From positions 2,783,501-2,847,500 of the forward strand of contig LR746268.1 of assembly GCA_902729315.2 (NCBI GenBank): DNA of 64,000 nucleotides. The letters are read 5' to 3'. This document shows positions 22,432 to 33,900 of the stretch, piece by piece. Position 1 is the first letter of the stretch, and each line of letters starts with the position of its first letter. The translations under genes were made by a program, and so were the position numbers. The notes under the pieces were generated by a model, which was not told the DNA's origin, searched no databases, and saw nothing but the letters and a program-made list of their open reading frames with translations. The stretch is from Spirodela intermedia. Lineage: Eukaryota; Streptophyta; Magnoliopsida; Alismatales; Araceae.

Positions 22432-23986
22432 AAATCATTACTAATCCCTTAGCAATGGAATTACGAAAATAAAAATTTATAAATCTCAAATATAATATTT
22501 TAATACATAAAAAAATATAATTAGAAATGATGCACCTTTAGATGTTTTGGATTATTATATCAAGTATTTATGAATGATGTCAAGCACTTAAATGTTTAAG
22601 TACTCCTTCGAATAATAATCTAGACTTCACTTCTTCTATTCAGATTTTTATCACTTCTTCACTCATAGATATATTTACAAGATGTTCCAATTATCAATAC
22701 TCATCTAAGAATAATATTGATCCTACATTCTCTTTTTTCCACAGCTTGATTTTTGAAATTTATATTATATTTCTTCTTTCTTTTTTTTTTAATATATAGT
22801 GGATAAGTAGCTTTTCTTGTTGGCAAATTTTGACAATAAGAATGATGTCTCACATCCTCCATGTGTACTTTTTATTTTCAGGGCTTTCATTTGATCCACT
22901 CATATTGCAGCAAGTGTTTTTCTATTGCATGATTTTCGACAATGAGAATGGTCTCACACCCTCCATGTGTACTCTTCGTTTCTAGATTTTTCACATTGCT
23001 CTCTCTTTTTTTTCTGAAATAAGTGATTTCTCCTCATAAGTCCTATAGATCAGGGTGCCAAAATCTCTATTAAACTCAAATGATCAATCAAAATTTTTAT
23101 ATCAAATAAATACTATCCATCAAGATCATGAAGTGAAAATCTATAAAATCAAATTCACGTTATCTATAATGTATCCAAGGAGTATTGCAACATTTCATGC
23201 TACTAGAACATTCTTTTGACTCAATAATAATCTTCCTAGTATCTTCTAGTATCAATCAATCTAATTGATTTAAATTTTCATGTATGTAATATTATGTAAG
23301 AAATTTGTAAATTAGATAGTTCTGACAATTCTATTTTCTATTTTTAGTTCTATTTTTAACGACAATAAATTTGTCAAAAATAAATCAAAACTATCTTCTT
23401 TATATGTAATTTCAAATTTCAATAATATATGTCTAGGGGATTGAAATGTGAGAAAAGGGTCTCTAGAATTTTAAAATTTGGGCTATTTTTTGTCTACTAT
23501 TTTTGACAGTTTGTTGTTCTTGATAGAAAACTAGAAAATAGATGTTGCAGTTTTTCTGACTTTTTTTTAAATTATTGTTCTAAAGTGAATAAAATGCAAA
23601 CACATGTTCTTAATTGTTTTACAGCATAAATTAATAATTAATACTTCACCCTTCAACTTTAAAATGGCATTGTCCTCAATGACAGAAAAATCGAAACAAA
23701 ATATGCAGAAAATATAATTTTCAAGTGAAGCATGCATATGTGCAAAAGTTAAGTATTAAAAATATTATCATAAATGTTAAAGCTTAGAAAGACATCACCT
23801 GAACCTGATTTTTAATTTTCCACTTCATCTTACACTCCACTTTTTCAAAAAACAAATACAAAAACAAGTACTGTGAAATTCTAAGAAAAATAGAGCTTAA
23901 AAAAAAATCAAACAGAATGAAATAAAAACCATAGGTTGTCTCCCATGCAGCACTAAATTTAACATCTCCAATTAGACACCTTGATC
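22432..23986 (-). mobile_element. E0 3' noncoding internal region
   Basis: Counterpart of the E1 and E2 3' noncoding regions, with the spaced direct repeats near 22845-22980 and the PPT-like block near 23646-23658 (now CACCCTTCAACTT). No coding is seen. Confidence 0.78.
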
Positions 23987-25281
23987 TTACTCTTGAATTT
24001 CTTTTTATAATAAAATTTCTTTTTCTGCAAGGCGTTCATGTTCTATGTAATGTTTAAGTTGTTGTCCATTTACCTTAAAGTTATGATCACTTTTAAGATC
24101 TTTAATCATTTCAGCCCCATGATTATATGTCTCTTTTAAGATCTTTTAAGGCCCCTTCCATTTTTATTTTAGTTTTTCTAGGAATAATTTCAGCCTAGAA
24201 TTATATAACCACAATTTTTGTCCAACATCAAATTTTTTTCTACTAATGTATTTATCATGAAAAGTTTTAGTTTTTTCTTTATATATTCTATGATTTTCAT
24301 AAGTTTCATTCATCAACTCCTCTAACTCATGTAGCTGAAAAATTGTATTTCCACCAACTGATTTTTCATCCATACATAATTTTTTTATAGCCCATAATGC
24401 TTTATGCTCTATTTCCACAAGAAGATGACATGGCTTTCCAAAAATGAGACGAAATGAGGACATACCTATGGGATTTTTATAAGCTATTCTATAAGCCCAT
24501 AATGCATCTTATAATTTCATGGGTCAATCTTTCTTATCTTGTCTAACAATTTTTTTCAAAATTCTTTAAATTTTCTTATTTGCTACTTCAACTTGCCCAT
24601 TTATTTAGGAATGATATGGAGTGACTACTCTATGGTGTATTCCATTCTTTTTCAATAGTTTCCTGAAATGTTTATTTGTAAAATGTGTTCCTCCATCATT
24701 AATAATCACTCTAGGACATCCAAATCTCAAAAAAATATTTTCTTACACAAATTTCATCACGATTTTATGATCATTAGTTCTAGTAGGAATAGCTTCCACC
24801 CACTTTGACACATAATCAACAGCAAGCAAAATATATTCATATTTTTCAGCTAATAAGAAGGGACCCATGAAATTTATTTCCCATACATCAAAAATTTTGA
24901 CTACTAACATATTACTCATGGGCATTTTATCTTTTTTACTCTTGTTACCTATAGATTGACATGAAATACATATTCTACTAAATTCTATAGAATCTCTAAT
25001 GATTGTAGGCTAATAAAAACCACATTGGAAAATTTTTGCAGCTATTTTTCATCTAGAGAAATGTCCTCCACAATTAGATGAATGGCACATGTTAATAATG
25101 CTATAATACTCTTCTTTAGGAACACATCTCCTTAAAATTTGATCATTGCCCAAGTAATATAAGTCAAGATCATGTCAAAAAAAAATTCTAATCTTAGAAA
25201 AGAAATGATGTTTTCTATTCTTATCCCACTATTTTAGAATTTTCTCAAAAACAAAAAAATTAACAATATGTTCATACCATG
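23987..25281 (-). pseudogene. E0 integrase, broken
   Basis: Minus-strand integrase matching E1 and E2. Open pieces are 24164-24463 (C-terminal part of the core) and 24743-24925 (first catalytic Asp block), with stops and frameshifts between. The KFFxCGF codon that is TAG in E1 and E2 is CAA here, while the TAG before WDKN (25229-25231) is shared. It is cut at 25281 by the insertion of E5. Confidence 0.85.
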
Positions 25282-25776
25282 TGATAAGTCTTCATTATCA
25301 TGAGTTAATAATTATTAAATAATATAGTTTTAGCCTTAACTCATGATAAATAGACTTATATTTGTGTTAAAGTGTGAAAAGTGGTTTTCAGTTGATTAAA
25401 TCGGCTGTAATCACTTACGTAAGAATCGTCAAATGGAACTCTATTCTTACCCAATTTGCATTTGCCGGGTGCTGATGTCATCCTAATGTCCGCACCCTTA
25501 TTTCCTTTTTTGTGAATTTTAAATATATCTCCTTTTTATTTCCTAGTATAAAATTCATAGAAAATTGTTTTCATTAAGAGCAATTTTGAATATTACCAGA
25601 TATTATATTACATCCCTATGATCAACCTAGCAAATTATCGCTATTTTTGAAAGTTTTGTTGAATTATAATTGATACATTTATTTAGAAATACTTCTAAAT
25701 ATCTGAAAATTCATATTTTCTAGTTTTATAAATTTTATATTTACGTGATTTAATATACAACGACTGAGTCATGTTA
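25282..25776 (+). repeat. E5 5' LTR, internally deleted
   Basis: TGATAAGTC start, then a jump at about 25396 (GTTGATTAA shared at the join) to the last 380 bp, ending GAGTCATGTTA (canonical TCA mutated). The region holding the promoter TATA and the antisense unit is missing, so this LTR probably cannot drive transcription. Confidence 0.88.
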
Positions 25777-25778
25777 AA

Positions 25779-25801
25779 TTTTGGTGCCATTGTTGGGGAT
25801 G
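25779..25801 (+). promoter_or_regulatory. E5 primer-binding site
   Basis: TTTTGGTGCCATTGTTGGGGA just inside the 5' LTR, matching the Athila-type primer site with C-to-T changes. Confidence 0.75.
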
Positions 25802-26077
25802 TATTACATAATATTTAGTATTTTTTTGTTTTTCTCTTAGAGTACACAAAAAAAAAATTAACTCTTGTTTTATTTTCTTTTTGCTGATTTTTTATTAGAA
25901 AAAGAGAACAAAAAGAAGCAAGACAAAAACTAGAGCATCTTGAAGGAGGGTAATAGTTACGAAATTTTTCCCTCAAATTTATTCATTTTTATGCATGGTA
26001 AAAGATCCTTGCATCCAAGGCTAGAAAATTCTTTCATTATTTCATTCAAAAATAAAAATTCGAAAGAAAGATAAATT

Positions 26078-27430
26078 TTGATGGATTTTGAAGGAAGTAT
26101 AGGTCAAACTGAGAACAATCCTATGGCCATGAAAAATCATTATATCCCTGATTCATTTCAAAGAGCATCAAATATTAGAGTCCCATTAGTACCCACTATT
26201 AAATTCAAAATAAATCTAAGAATTTTTCAAATGCTCCCTAATTTTTATGGATTGCCTTTAGAGGAACCTCATCAGTACTTAAAAAATTTTCATATGGTCT
26301 ATGATTTAGTTAATCTCCCTCAAGTTACACCGGAAATTATTAAGATGAAACTATTCCCTCATACACTTAGGGACAAAGCTAGTCATTGACTATTCACATT
26401 AGATAGAGAATTAACTAGCTAGAAAGACATAGAACAAACCTTTCTTCAAAAAAATTATCCCTTAAGGAAAACTCAAAATATGAGAAAATATATATGGAGT
26501 TTTTTCAAAGACCAGGAGAAACTTTACATGAGACATGAGAAACATTCAAAGATTTACTTAGAAAGTGTCCTCATCATGCTATACCTAAGTGGCAGCTCAA
26601 TAGAATTTTTTATGATAGATTATTAGAACAACATAGAAATATGGTTGATTCTATATGTGGAAGAGTTTTTATAGAGAAAACTCTTGATGAAATTTACAGT
26701 CTTTATAAGAATTTAAGTGAAAATTCGAGAGATCAAGCCTCTTTTGAATTATATGACAAGGAAATGAAGAGAGAAATTTATGAATTACATCATGATGATA
26801 ATTCTAAACTTAGAAATGAGGTTAATCAGATTAATCAAAGATTAGAAAAACTTGATTTACTTATTGACAATATTAGAAAGCCTCTTAACCCTCAATTTAA
26901 TTCAAATAGTACACATCCTACATATGGTGAAAATGGTCATTTCGAATTTCAATATAATCTTAGGCAAGAACAAGTGCAAGTACCTCATGATTTTAGTAAA
27001 AATTAAGAATATTTTTCTAATTCTTATAATCCTAATTAGAGGAATAATTTTTCGTGGAGAAACCCAAATAATATTCAAAATCCAGAAACACTTAGATCCA
27101 ATTCAAACTCTGAATTTCGTCCAAAACAAGAAAACAGATTTCAGAAAAATCAGCCCTCTCAAACCCAACATGATACTATAGAAATGATGCAGCAAATGAG
27201 CCAAATGATGCAACAAACTATGAATCAAATGATGCTACATCAGAAACAAATTATAGAGGCTCTTGGGAATAAGAGAGAAGAGGGACAGCTACCTAGTCAG
27301 CCCATAGAAAATTTAAGAAACTGTCCAACAGTAAGATTTCAGCAAGAAGAGTCTAGCTGGATAAATTTAGAAAAAAATCCACGAAATGAAAATATTAGGA
27401 TAGTGAATACTATGAGTGAGAATATTTTAC
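26078..27430 (+). pseudogene. E5 gag, broken
   Basis: Gag frame equivalent to E2: N-terminal segment with NHYIPDSFQRASNIRV and MKLFPHTLRDKASH, then TGA at a Trp codon near 26387. It continues in another frame from 26641 (MVDSICGRVF...) to stops at 27004-27006 and about 27040, and resumes at 27184 with the Met/Gln-rich MMQQMSQMMQQT segment. Identity with E2 gag persists to about LLDPYFELLEE (27430-27460), then ceases. Confidence 0.85.
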
Positions 27431-28299
27431 TTGATCCTTATTTCGAATTATTAGAAGAAATTGATGATCCATTAGAAGTAAATGAGAATATTAAGGCCAA
27501 AAATATAGTAGCAGAAAATTTGAATAAAATCATTTATTGCTCACAATTGATGAATGAATATAGTGAGGATGATGAGGAGAAAGAGCCCTTAGATGAAGAA
27601 ATAGCAACTGATCATAGAAAAATCATCCAAATTTTAGTAGAAGGGAGTAAGGACAGAAATGAAGAAAAACATATTTCAGGTGAGAAAAAATCGAATGATT
27701 TGAGAGACGTAGGAGACGAAATTAATGATGAAGAATTTGATGAGTTGAGAAACGAAAAGCTAGAAAAAGAATTGATTCAACTAATGGGAACACACAAAAA
27801 TAATAGATATGAATATAGAGATAATTTTGGAGGAGAAATTTTGAATTTTACTAAATTCATTAGATTTGAGATTAAAGAGGACAATCCTTTCATCCTTCAA
27901 AACCCACAGCCCATTAGAATTATTTATAAGCTTGAAATATTTCACTCCTCGCAAATTGAACAAATATGTATAGAAGATAAAATGGAGTAGGGGAAGATTA
28001 TGCAGATAAAAGAAGACATTAAGAAATGGATGAGTGGAAAAATTAGAGATACCAATTTAGATGAAAAAATTTTAGATTGGGCAAGAGCTAATTTGAAAAT
28101 TATATGGCCTGATCACATTTTATGGTTTATTAATAGAAAGTATTTATTAATGAATGAGAGCCTAACAAAACAAGATAGAAATCAGGAAAGATTCTTTTTA
28201 AAATGGAAATATTATTTTTGGGAAAATTTTGTTAATTTTCATTTTTTTTGGCTGAAAGTATGTCAAGGTATATATATAAAGTATATGAATTTATGCTAA
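27184..28299 (+). CDS. Gag tail fused to unrecognised acidic ORF replacing pol (one in-frame TAG)
   Basis: One reading frame of about 371 codons with a single TAG at 27988-27990. The first 85 or so codons are the family's gag tail (Met/Gln-rich, then ENILLDPY). The rest matches nothing in E0, E1 or E2 and no family I recognise. It is strongly charged, with acidic stretches (NEYSEDDEEKEP, EINDEEFDELRNEKLEKEL), then a more mixed part with several Trp and aromatic residues (KIIWPDHILWFINRKY, FFLKWKYYFWENFVNF) after the stop. No catalytic motif, signal peptide or zinc finger is visible. It sits exactly where protease, RT, RNase H and integrase should be. It could be captured host sequence, or a lineage-specific gene of a non-autonomous subfamily mobilised in trans. 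Confidence 0.5.
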
Positions 28300-29967
28300 A
28301 TATGAAAAAGAATATCATGAAACATACCTTGGGATATAAATATATTTTCATGGCCATAGATCATCTTATATGATATAAGAGCTGTCTAGCTGGAGACATT
28401 AAATGCAGCGCTGTATGGGAGGCAACCCATGGCTTTTATTTCATTCTTTTTGATTTTTTTTAAGCTCTATTTTTCTTAGAATTTCGTAGTACTTATTTCT
28501 GTATTTATTTTTCCAAAAAAGTGCAGGAGGAGGAGTGTAAGATGAAGTGGAAAATTAAAAACGAGGTTGAGGTGATGTCTTTCGAAGCTTTATCATTTAT
28601 GACAATATTTTTAATGCTTAACTTTACATATATGCATGCTTCACGTGAAAATTATATTTTCTACATATTCTGTTTTCATTTTTCTGTGTCATTGAGGACA
28701 ATGTCATTTTTAACTTGGGGGGTGAAGTATTCATTATTAATTTATGCTGTAAGATGATTAAGAACATGTGTTTCTATTTTATTCAACTTAGAACAGTAAC
28801 TAAAAAAAATAAAAAAATTCAGAAAAACTACAACATTTATTTTTTAGTTTTCTATCAGAAACAATAGACTCTGAAAAATAGCAGAGAAAAATTAGCCTGA
28901 AATTTAAAATTCTAGAAGACCCTTTTCTCACATTTCAATCCCCTAGATATATATTATTGAAATTCGAAATTACAGCTATAAAGAGGATAGTTTTGATTTA
29001 TTTTTGACAAATATATTGCTGCTAAAAATAGAACTGAAAATAGAAAACAAAATTGTCAGAACTATCTAATTTACAAATTCCTTACATCATATTGCAAGCA
29101 TGGAAAATTAAATCAATTAGATTGGTTGATACCAAAAGATACTAGAAAGATTATTATTGAGTCAAAAGAATGATCTAGTAGCATGAAATGTTGCAATACT
29201 CCTTGGATACATGATAGATAACATGGATTTGATTTTACAGGTTTTCACTTCATGATCTTGATGGATAGTATTTACTTGATGTGAAAATTTGATTGATCAT
29301 TTAAGTTTAATGGAGATTTTTGCACCCTGATCTATAGGACTTGTGAGGAGAAATCACTTATTTCAGAAAAAAAAAAAGAGAGAGCAATGTGAAAAATTTA
29401 AAAACGAAGAGTACACATGGAGGGTGTGAGACATCATTCTCATTGTTGAAAATCATGCATAGAAAAACACTTGCTGAAAAATAAGTGGATAAATTAAAAG
29501 CCCTGAAAATGAAGAGTACACATGAAGGGTGTGAGACATCATTCTTATTATCAAAATTTATCTACAGGAAAAGCTACTTATCCACTATATATAAAAAAAA
29601 AAAAGGAAGAAATATAGTTCAAAGTTCAAAATTCAAGTCATATAAAAAGGAAAATGTAAGATCAATATTATTCTTGGATGAGTATTGATAATTAGAAAAT
29701 CTTGTAAATACATCTATTAGTGAAGAAGTGATAAAGATGTGAATAGAAGAAGTGAAGTCTAGATTGTTATTCCAATGATTGTTTAAATATTTAAGTGCTT
29801 GACATCATTCTTAAATACTTGATATAAGAATCCAAAGTGTTTAAAGGTGCATCATTTCTAATTGTGTTTTTTTTTCTCTGTATTGAAATATGATGTTTGA
29901 GATTTGTAAAATTTTATTTTCGTAATTCTATTGCTAAGGGATTAGCAATGATTTAAGTTGGGGGGTG
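28300..29967 (+). mobile_element. E5 3' noncoding internal region
   Basis: Rejoins the family sequence at about 28390 (GCTGGAGACATTAAATGC, then GGGAGGCAACCCATGG). It has the TTGAGGACAATG block, a PPT-like string AACTTGGGGGGTG at 28712-28724, the two spaced direct repeats (from about 29406 and 29511) and the true purine tract at 29955-29967. No coding is seen. Confidence 0.8.
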
Positions 29968-30308
29968 TGATAAGTCTTTATTATCATGAGTTAATAATTA
30001 GTAAATAATATAGTTTTAGCTTTAACTCATGATAAATAGACTTATATTTGTGTTAAAGAATGATTTGTGGTTTTCAGTTGATTAATGTGAATTTTTAGGT
30101 AATTATGTGATTTTATATGATTTTTATAGTCTTACTTTTGAGATAAATGAAGAACAAGAAATAAAAATAAAAATATTGCAAAATGAGGGACCTGCTGGCC
30201 AACCAGGCCTACAAGCGGGTCGGAAGCATAGTCGGGGAGTAGCTGCGAGTAGGGGCTCGAGCGGCTTAGCTTGGAGAGCCTTCGAGGCCGTGGACACTAC
30301 ACGACGAT
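29968..30308 (+). repeat. E5 3' LTR, first part
   Basis: Starts TGATAAGTC. At about 30276 (CTTAGCTTGGA) it jumps to GAGCCTTCGAGGCC, an internal LTR deletion, and ends in ACGAT (30304-30308), the target duplication of S6. Confidence 0.9.
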
Positions 30309-30802
30309 TGACGTGACTCAGTCGTTGTATGTTAAATCACGCAAATATAAAATTTATAAAACTAGAAAATATAAATTTTCGGATATTTAGAAGTATTTCT
30401 AAATAAATATATCAATTATAATTCAATAAAAATTCCAAAAATAGCGGTAATTTTCCAGGTCGATCACAGGGATGTAATATAATATCTGGTAATTATTCAG
30501 AATTTTTCTCAATGAGTAAGATTTTCTTACGAATTTTATACTAGGAAATAAAAAGGAAATATATTTAAAATTCACAAAAAAAAAGGAAATAAGGGTGCGG
30601 ACGTCAGGATGACGTCAGCGCCCGGCGAACGCGAATCAGGCGGAAACAGAGTTCCGCCCGGCGATTCTTACGTAGGCGATTACAGACGACTCAATTAATC
30701 AAATTAAGATCTGTAAAAGCCGGAAGAATCGTAGTTGAACGAAGTATAGTTTGGTAAATAAAAATCAACAAAGTATCACTAAATGAAGCGTAAATTAAAT
30801 TG

Positions 30803-31090
30803 AAAGCAGGAAAACAGAGTTCCGGCGTCGCGACGGCGATGCGTCGGCGATGCACCGGAATCCTGAGCGTTCGGGAGGATCGTCGTGCAGTGTCCACGGC
30901 CTCGAAGGCTCTCCTTGGACAAAGACGACGTGGGCAATCTCTAGATAAAGCAGGAAAACAGAGTTCCGGCGTCGCGACGGCGACGCGTCGGCGATGCACC
31001 GGAATCCTGAGCGTTCGGGAGGGTCGTCGTGCAGTGTCCACGGCCTCGAAGGCTCTCCTTGGACAAAGACGACGTGGGCAATCTCTAGAT
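30803..31090. repeat. 144-bp tandem duplication in S6
   Basis: Two adjacent copies starting AAAGCAGGAAAACAGAG at 30803 and 30947, each ending CTCTAGAT; they are nearly identical (for example GGCGATGCG versus GGCGACGCG). Other LTRs in the window have a single copy, so it arose in this lineage. Confidence 0.95.
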
Positions 31091-31140
31091 CTTCTCGCGA
31101 AGTCTAGAGACCAATGAAGTGGGTCGTCGAATCGTCTCCG

Positions 31141-31287
31141 GCGGCTGTCACCCGGCGGAGCGGAAAAACGGCGACTTTGCGGCTCTCCGGCGGCTGTCAC
31201 CCGGCGGAGCGGAAAAACGGCGACTTTGCGGCTCTCCGGCGGCTGTCACCCGACGGAGAGGGGCTGGATGGAGGTGAGGCGCGTGTT
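31141..31287. repeat. 49-bp tandem repeat, three units, in S6
   Basis: Units start GCGGCTGTCACCC at 31141, 31190 and 31239; the third is diverged after CGACGGAGAGG. Other LTRs have two imperfect units, so the array is part of the family LTR and expanded here. Confidence 0.9.
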
Positions 31288-31723
31288 AGGGAGCTTCATC
31301 CTTAGGTCCGCGCAGCAAGAGGAGGCTCTTCATCGCATCTGGTATGCTCTCAGGAGGTGGCGACTGGTCTCCCGGCGGATCGTCCTCTTCCCGACGACGG
31401 CTTGTTCGTCGATCAATCGGAGATGATTTACTCGATGGATTGCGATCCTTTTATCGCGAATCGTTCAGAAATTTTAGTAGCAATGCTCCGCGAATCGCGT
31501 TGACGAGATTTTCGCCGATGATCCAGCGATTCCGGTTGCTTAATCCTTCACCGGCGATCTGCAGGAAAGTCGCGATAATCAGTTAAAAATATATGAATTT
31601 TGACTCTGGGAGGATTCGAACCCGCGGCGGTCGCCCGCCCCTGAACAAGGTGGATTTAGTCCCACATCGGTTGTGTGCGGATTATTCGGGCGAATATATA
31701 GTAAAGTTAGCCTTGTAGGCAAA

Positions 31724-31919
31724 GTCCTCTCGCGCGTACGACCACTCCTTGCCCCACAGCCGGCTGACCACCGGTGACGTGGAAGGGGAGTGGCGCACAC
31801 GTGCCCCTATCGATCCAAGCAAGCCGCTCGAGCCCCTGCTCGCGGCTACTCCCCGACTGCGCTTCCGACCCGCTTGCGGGCCCGGCTGGCCGGCGGATCC
31901 CCCATTTTGCAATATTTTT
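31724..31919 (+). ncRNA. Candidate Pol III-type unit, S6 copy
   Basis: Plus strand: exact USE GTCCCACATCG 31659-31669, 25-bp gap, TATATAG 31695-31701, start-like GTCC at 31724 (29 bp after the TATA start), about 185 GC-rich bases without T4 until the end, T5 at 31915-31919 and 31921-31925. Possible stems are CCACTCC 31742-31748 with GGAGTGG 31787-31793, and CCCGC/GCGGG around a TT loop at 31869-31880. It is the youngest and most CpG-rich copy. Confidence 0.38.
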
Positions 31920-32125
31920 ATTTTTATTTCTTGTTCTTCATTTATCTCAAAACTAAGACTGTAAAAATCGTATAAAATCACATAATTACCCAAAAATTCA
32001 CGTTAATCAACTGAAAACCACTTTTCATGCTTTAACACAAATATAAGTCTATTTATCATGAGTTAAGACTAAAACTATATTATTTACTAATTATTAACTC
32101 ATGATAATGAAGACTTATCAACGAT

Positions 32126-32693
32126 CCTCTCGAATGCTTAGGATTCTAGTGCATCACCAACCCATCGCCGTCGCGACACCGGAACTTTGTTTTCCTGCTT
32201 TCAATTTACTTTACGCTTCATTTAGTGATAATTTTTATGTTTTTAATTTACCAAAATATACTTTGTTCTATTACGATTCTTTCGGCTTTTACCAATCTTA
32301 ATTTGATTAATTAAATCATTTGTAATTACTTACGTAACAATCACCGGGCGGAACTCTATTTTTGCTAGATTTGCGTTCACCAGATGCTGATGTCATACTG
32401 ACGTTCACACCCTTCTTTTCTTTTTTTGTAAATTTTAAATATATTTCCTTTTTAATTCTTAGTATAAAATTCATAGAAAATCATATTCTTTGAGAAAAAG
32501 TTTGAATAATTACCAGATATTATATTATATCCTTGTGATCGACCTAGAAAATTAATGTTATTTTTAGAAGTTTTATTAAATTATAATTAATATATTTATT
32601 CAGAAATACTTTTAAATATCTAAAAATTCATATTTTCTAGTTTTATAAATTTTATATTTACGTGATTTAATATACAACGATTGAGTCACGTCA
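32126..32693 (+). repeat. E5 3' LTR, second part
   Basis: Continues after S6 (CCTCTCGAATGC...) to GATTGAGTCACGTCA at 32693. The next bases are RNase H of E0 on the minus strand. Confidence 0.9.
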
Positions 32694-33850
32694 TAAACCT
32701 TTCAAATGAAAATACTACAGCTAACAATTTTTTTTCAGTCGTGGTATAATTTAATTGAGCATCGGATATAGTTTTACTAGCATATGAAATTACTATGGGT
32801 TTTGACTCTTTTGTTTGTCCTAGAAGAGCCCCCACTACATAATTCGATGCATCACATATTATTTCAAAGGGAAAGGATCAATTAGAAGCTTGTAAAATAG
32901 GTGCCTCACTAAGTAATCTTTTTATTTCAGAAAAAAACTCAAAACATTTATCATCAAAATTAAAAGCCACATCTTTAGATAATAACATCGTGACAGGTTT
33001 AGAAATTTTTAAAAAATCTTGAATAAATTTTCTATAATAACCTGCATGACCCAAGAAAGATCTAATCTATTTTACTAAATTTAGAGGTTTCACCTCTAAA
33101 CCCCTTTCACTCACAATATGACCCAACACAACTCCCTCTCTAACCATAAAATGTGATTTCTTCCAACTCAAAGCTAATTTTTTCTCTATGTATTTCTCAA
33201 GTACATGCTGTAAATGATTTAAGCATTCATCAAATGATTCACCAAAAATAGAAAAATCGTCCATAAACATTTTATGTATTTTCTAGTCATATCAGAAAAA
33301 ATAAATAACATACATCTTTGAAATGTAATTGGAGTATTACATAGACCAAAAGGCATGCATTTAAAAACAAAAGTATCAAATAGACAAGTGAAACTTATTT
33401 TTTCTTCATCTAAAAGGTTTATATAAATTTGATTATAACCAGAGTATCCATCTAGAAAACAAAAAAAGTTTTTTCCAACTAATTTTTCTAGAATTTGATC
33501 AGTAAATGATAGGGGAAAATGATCTTTTCTAGTAACTGAATTTAATTTTCTATAATCAATGTAAACCCTCCAACTGGTAGTTAATCTTGTTTTTATTTCA
33601 TCCCCATTCTCATTTTTTATAACTATGATCTCTGATTTTTTTTGGCACCACTTGTGTAGGACTAACCCATTTGCTATCTAAAATAAGATAAATAATATCA
33701 GTAGCCAGCCACTTTAAAATTTCTTTTTTTATAATTTTCATCATATTAGGATTTAATCTTTGTTGTGGTTCCCTACTAGTTCTAGTCCCCTCTAGATATA
33801 TACTATGTATGTATACACTCATATCAATACCCTTTAGATCGTCCATTTTC
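32694..33850 (-). pseudogene. E0 RT and RNase H remainder, broken
   Basis: Minus-strand RT with open pieces 33067-33270 (catalytic FMDDF at about 33255-33269, followed by SIFGESFDEC) and 33610-33846 (N-terminal RT, SKWVSPTQVVPKK). RNase H is cut at 32694 within LERF of the SLERF block. Stops and small gaps are frequent. Confidence 0.85.
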
Positions 33851-33900
33851 TAGCCTATAGCTTTCTTATTTTTTCGAAGTACATCTAATAATTCTTCTTC

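Larger units (their letters stand above)
30309..32120 (-). mobile_element. S6: solo LTR with internal tandem duplications
   Basis: Complete minus-strand LTR of 1812 bp, TGACGTGACTCAG to ACTTATCA, with a perfect target duplication ACGAT (30304-30308 and 32121-32125). It is longer than the 1.63-kb norm because of a 144-bp tandem duplication (30803-30946 and 30947-31090) and one extra 49-bp unit (31141, 31190 and 31239 starts); subtracting both gives 1619 bp. It is CpG-rich with little decay, so it is young. It holds the cleanest copy of the hairpin and a well preserved antisense Pol III-like unit. Confidence 0.95.
25282..32693 (+). mobile_element. E5: pol-less Athila derivative carrying a foreign ORF
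   Basis: Plus-strand element. The 5' LTR is 25282-25776, only 495 bp because about 1.1 kb is deleted at about 25396. PBS follows at about 25779. Gag and an unrecognised ORF occupy 26078-28299; 3' noncoding runs to 29967, with purine tract AAGTTGGGGGGTG at 29955-29967. The 3' LTR is 29968-30308 plus 32126-32693, also internally deleted (near 30276) and split by S6. Flanking pentamers CCATG and TAAAC do not match, and host sequence of about 265 bp is missing, so this is probably a recombination product of two insertions. Confidence 0.85.

Noticed and set aside
31600-31680. A tRNA gene or tRNA pseudogene
   Set aside because: Box B matches exactly, but there is no box A, no acceptor stem and no T-arm pairing.
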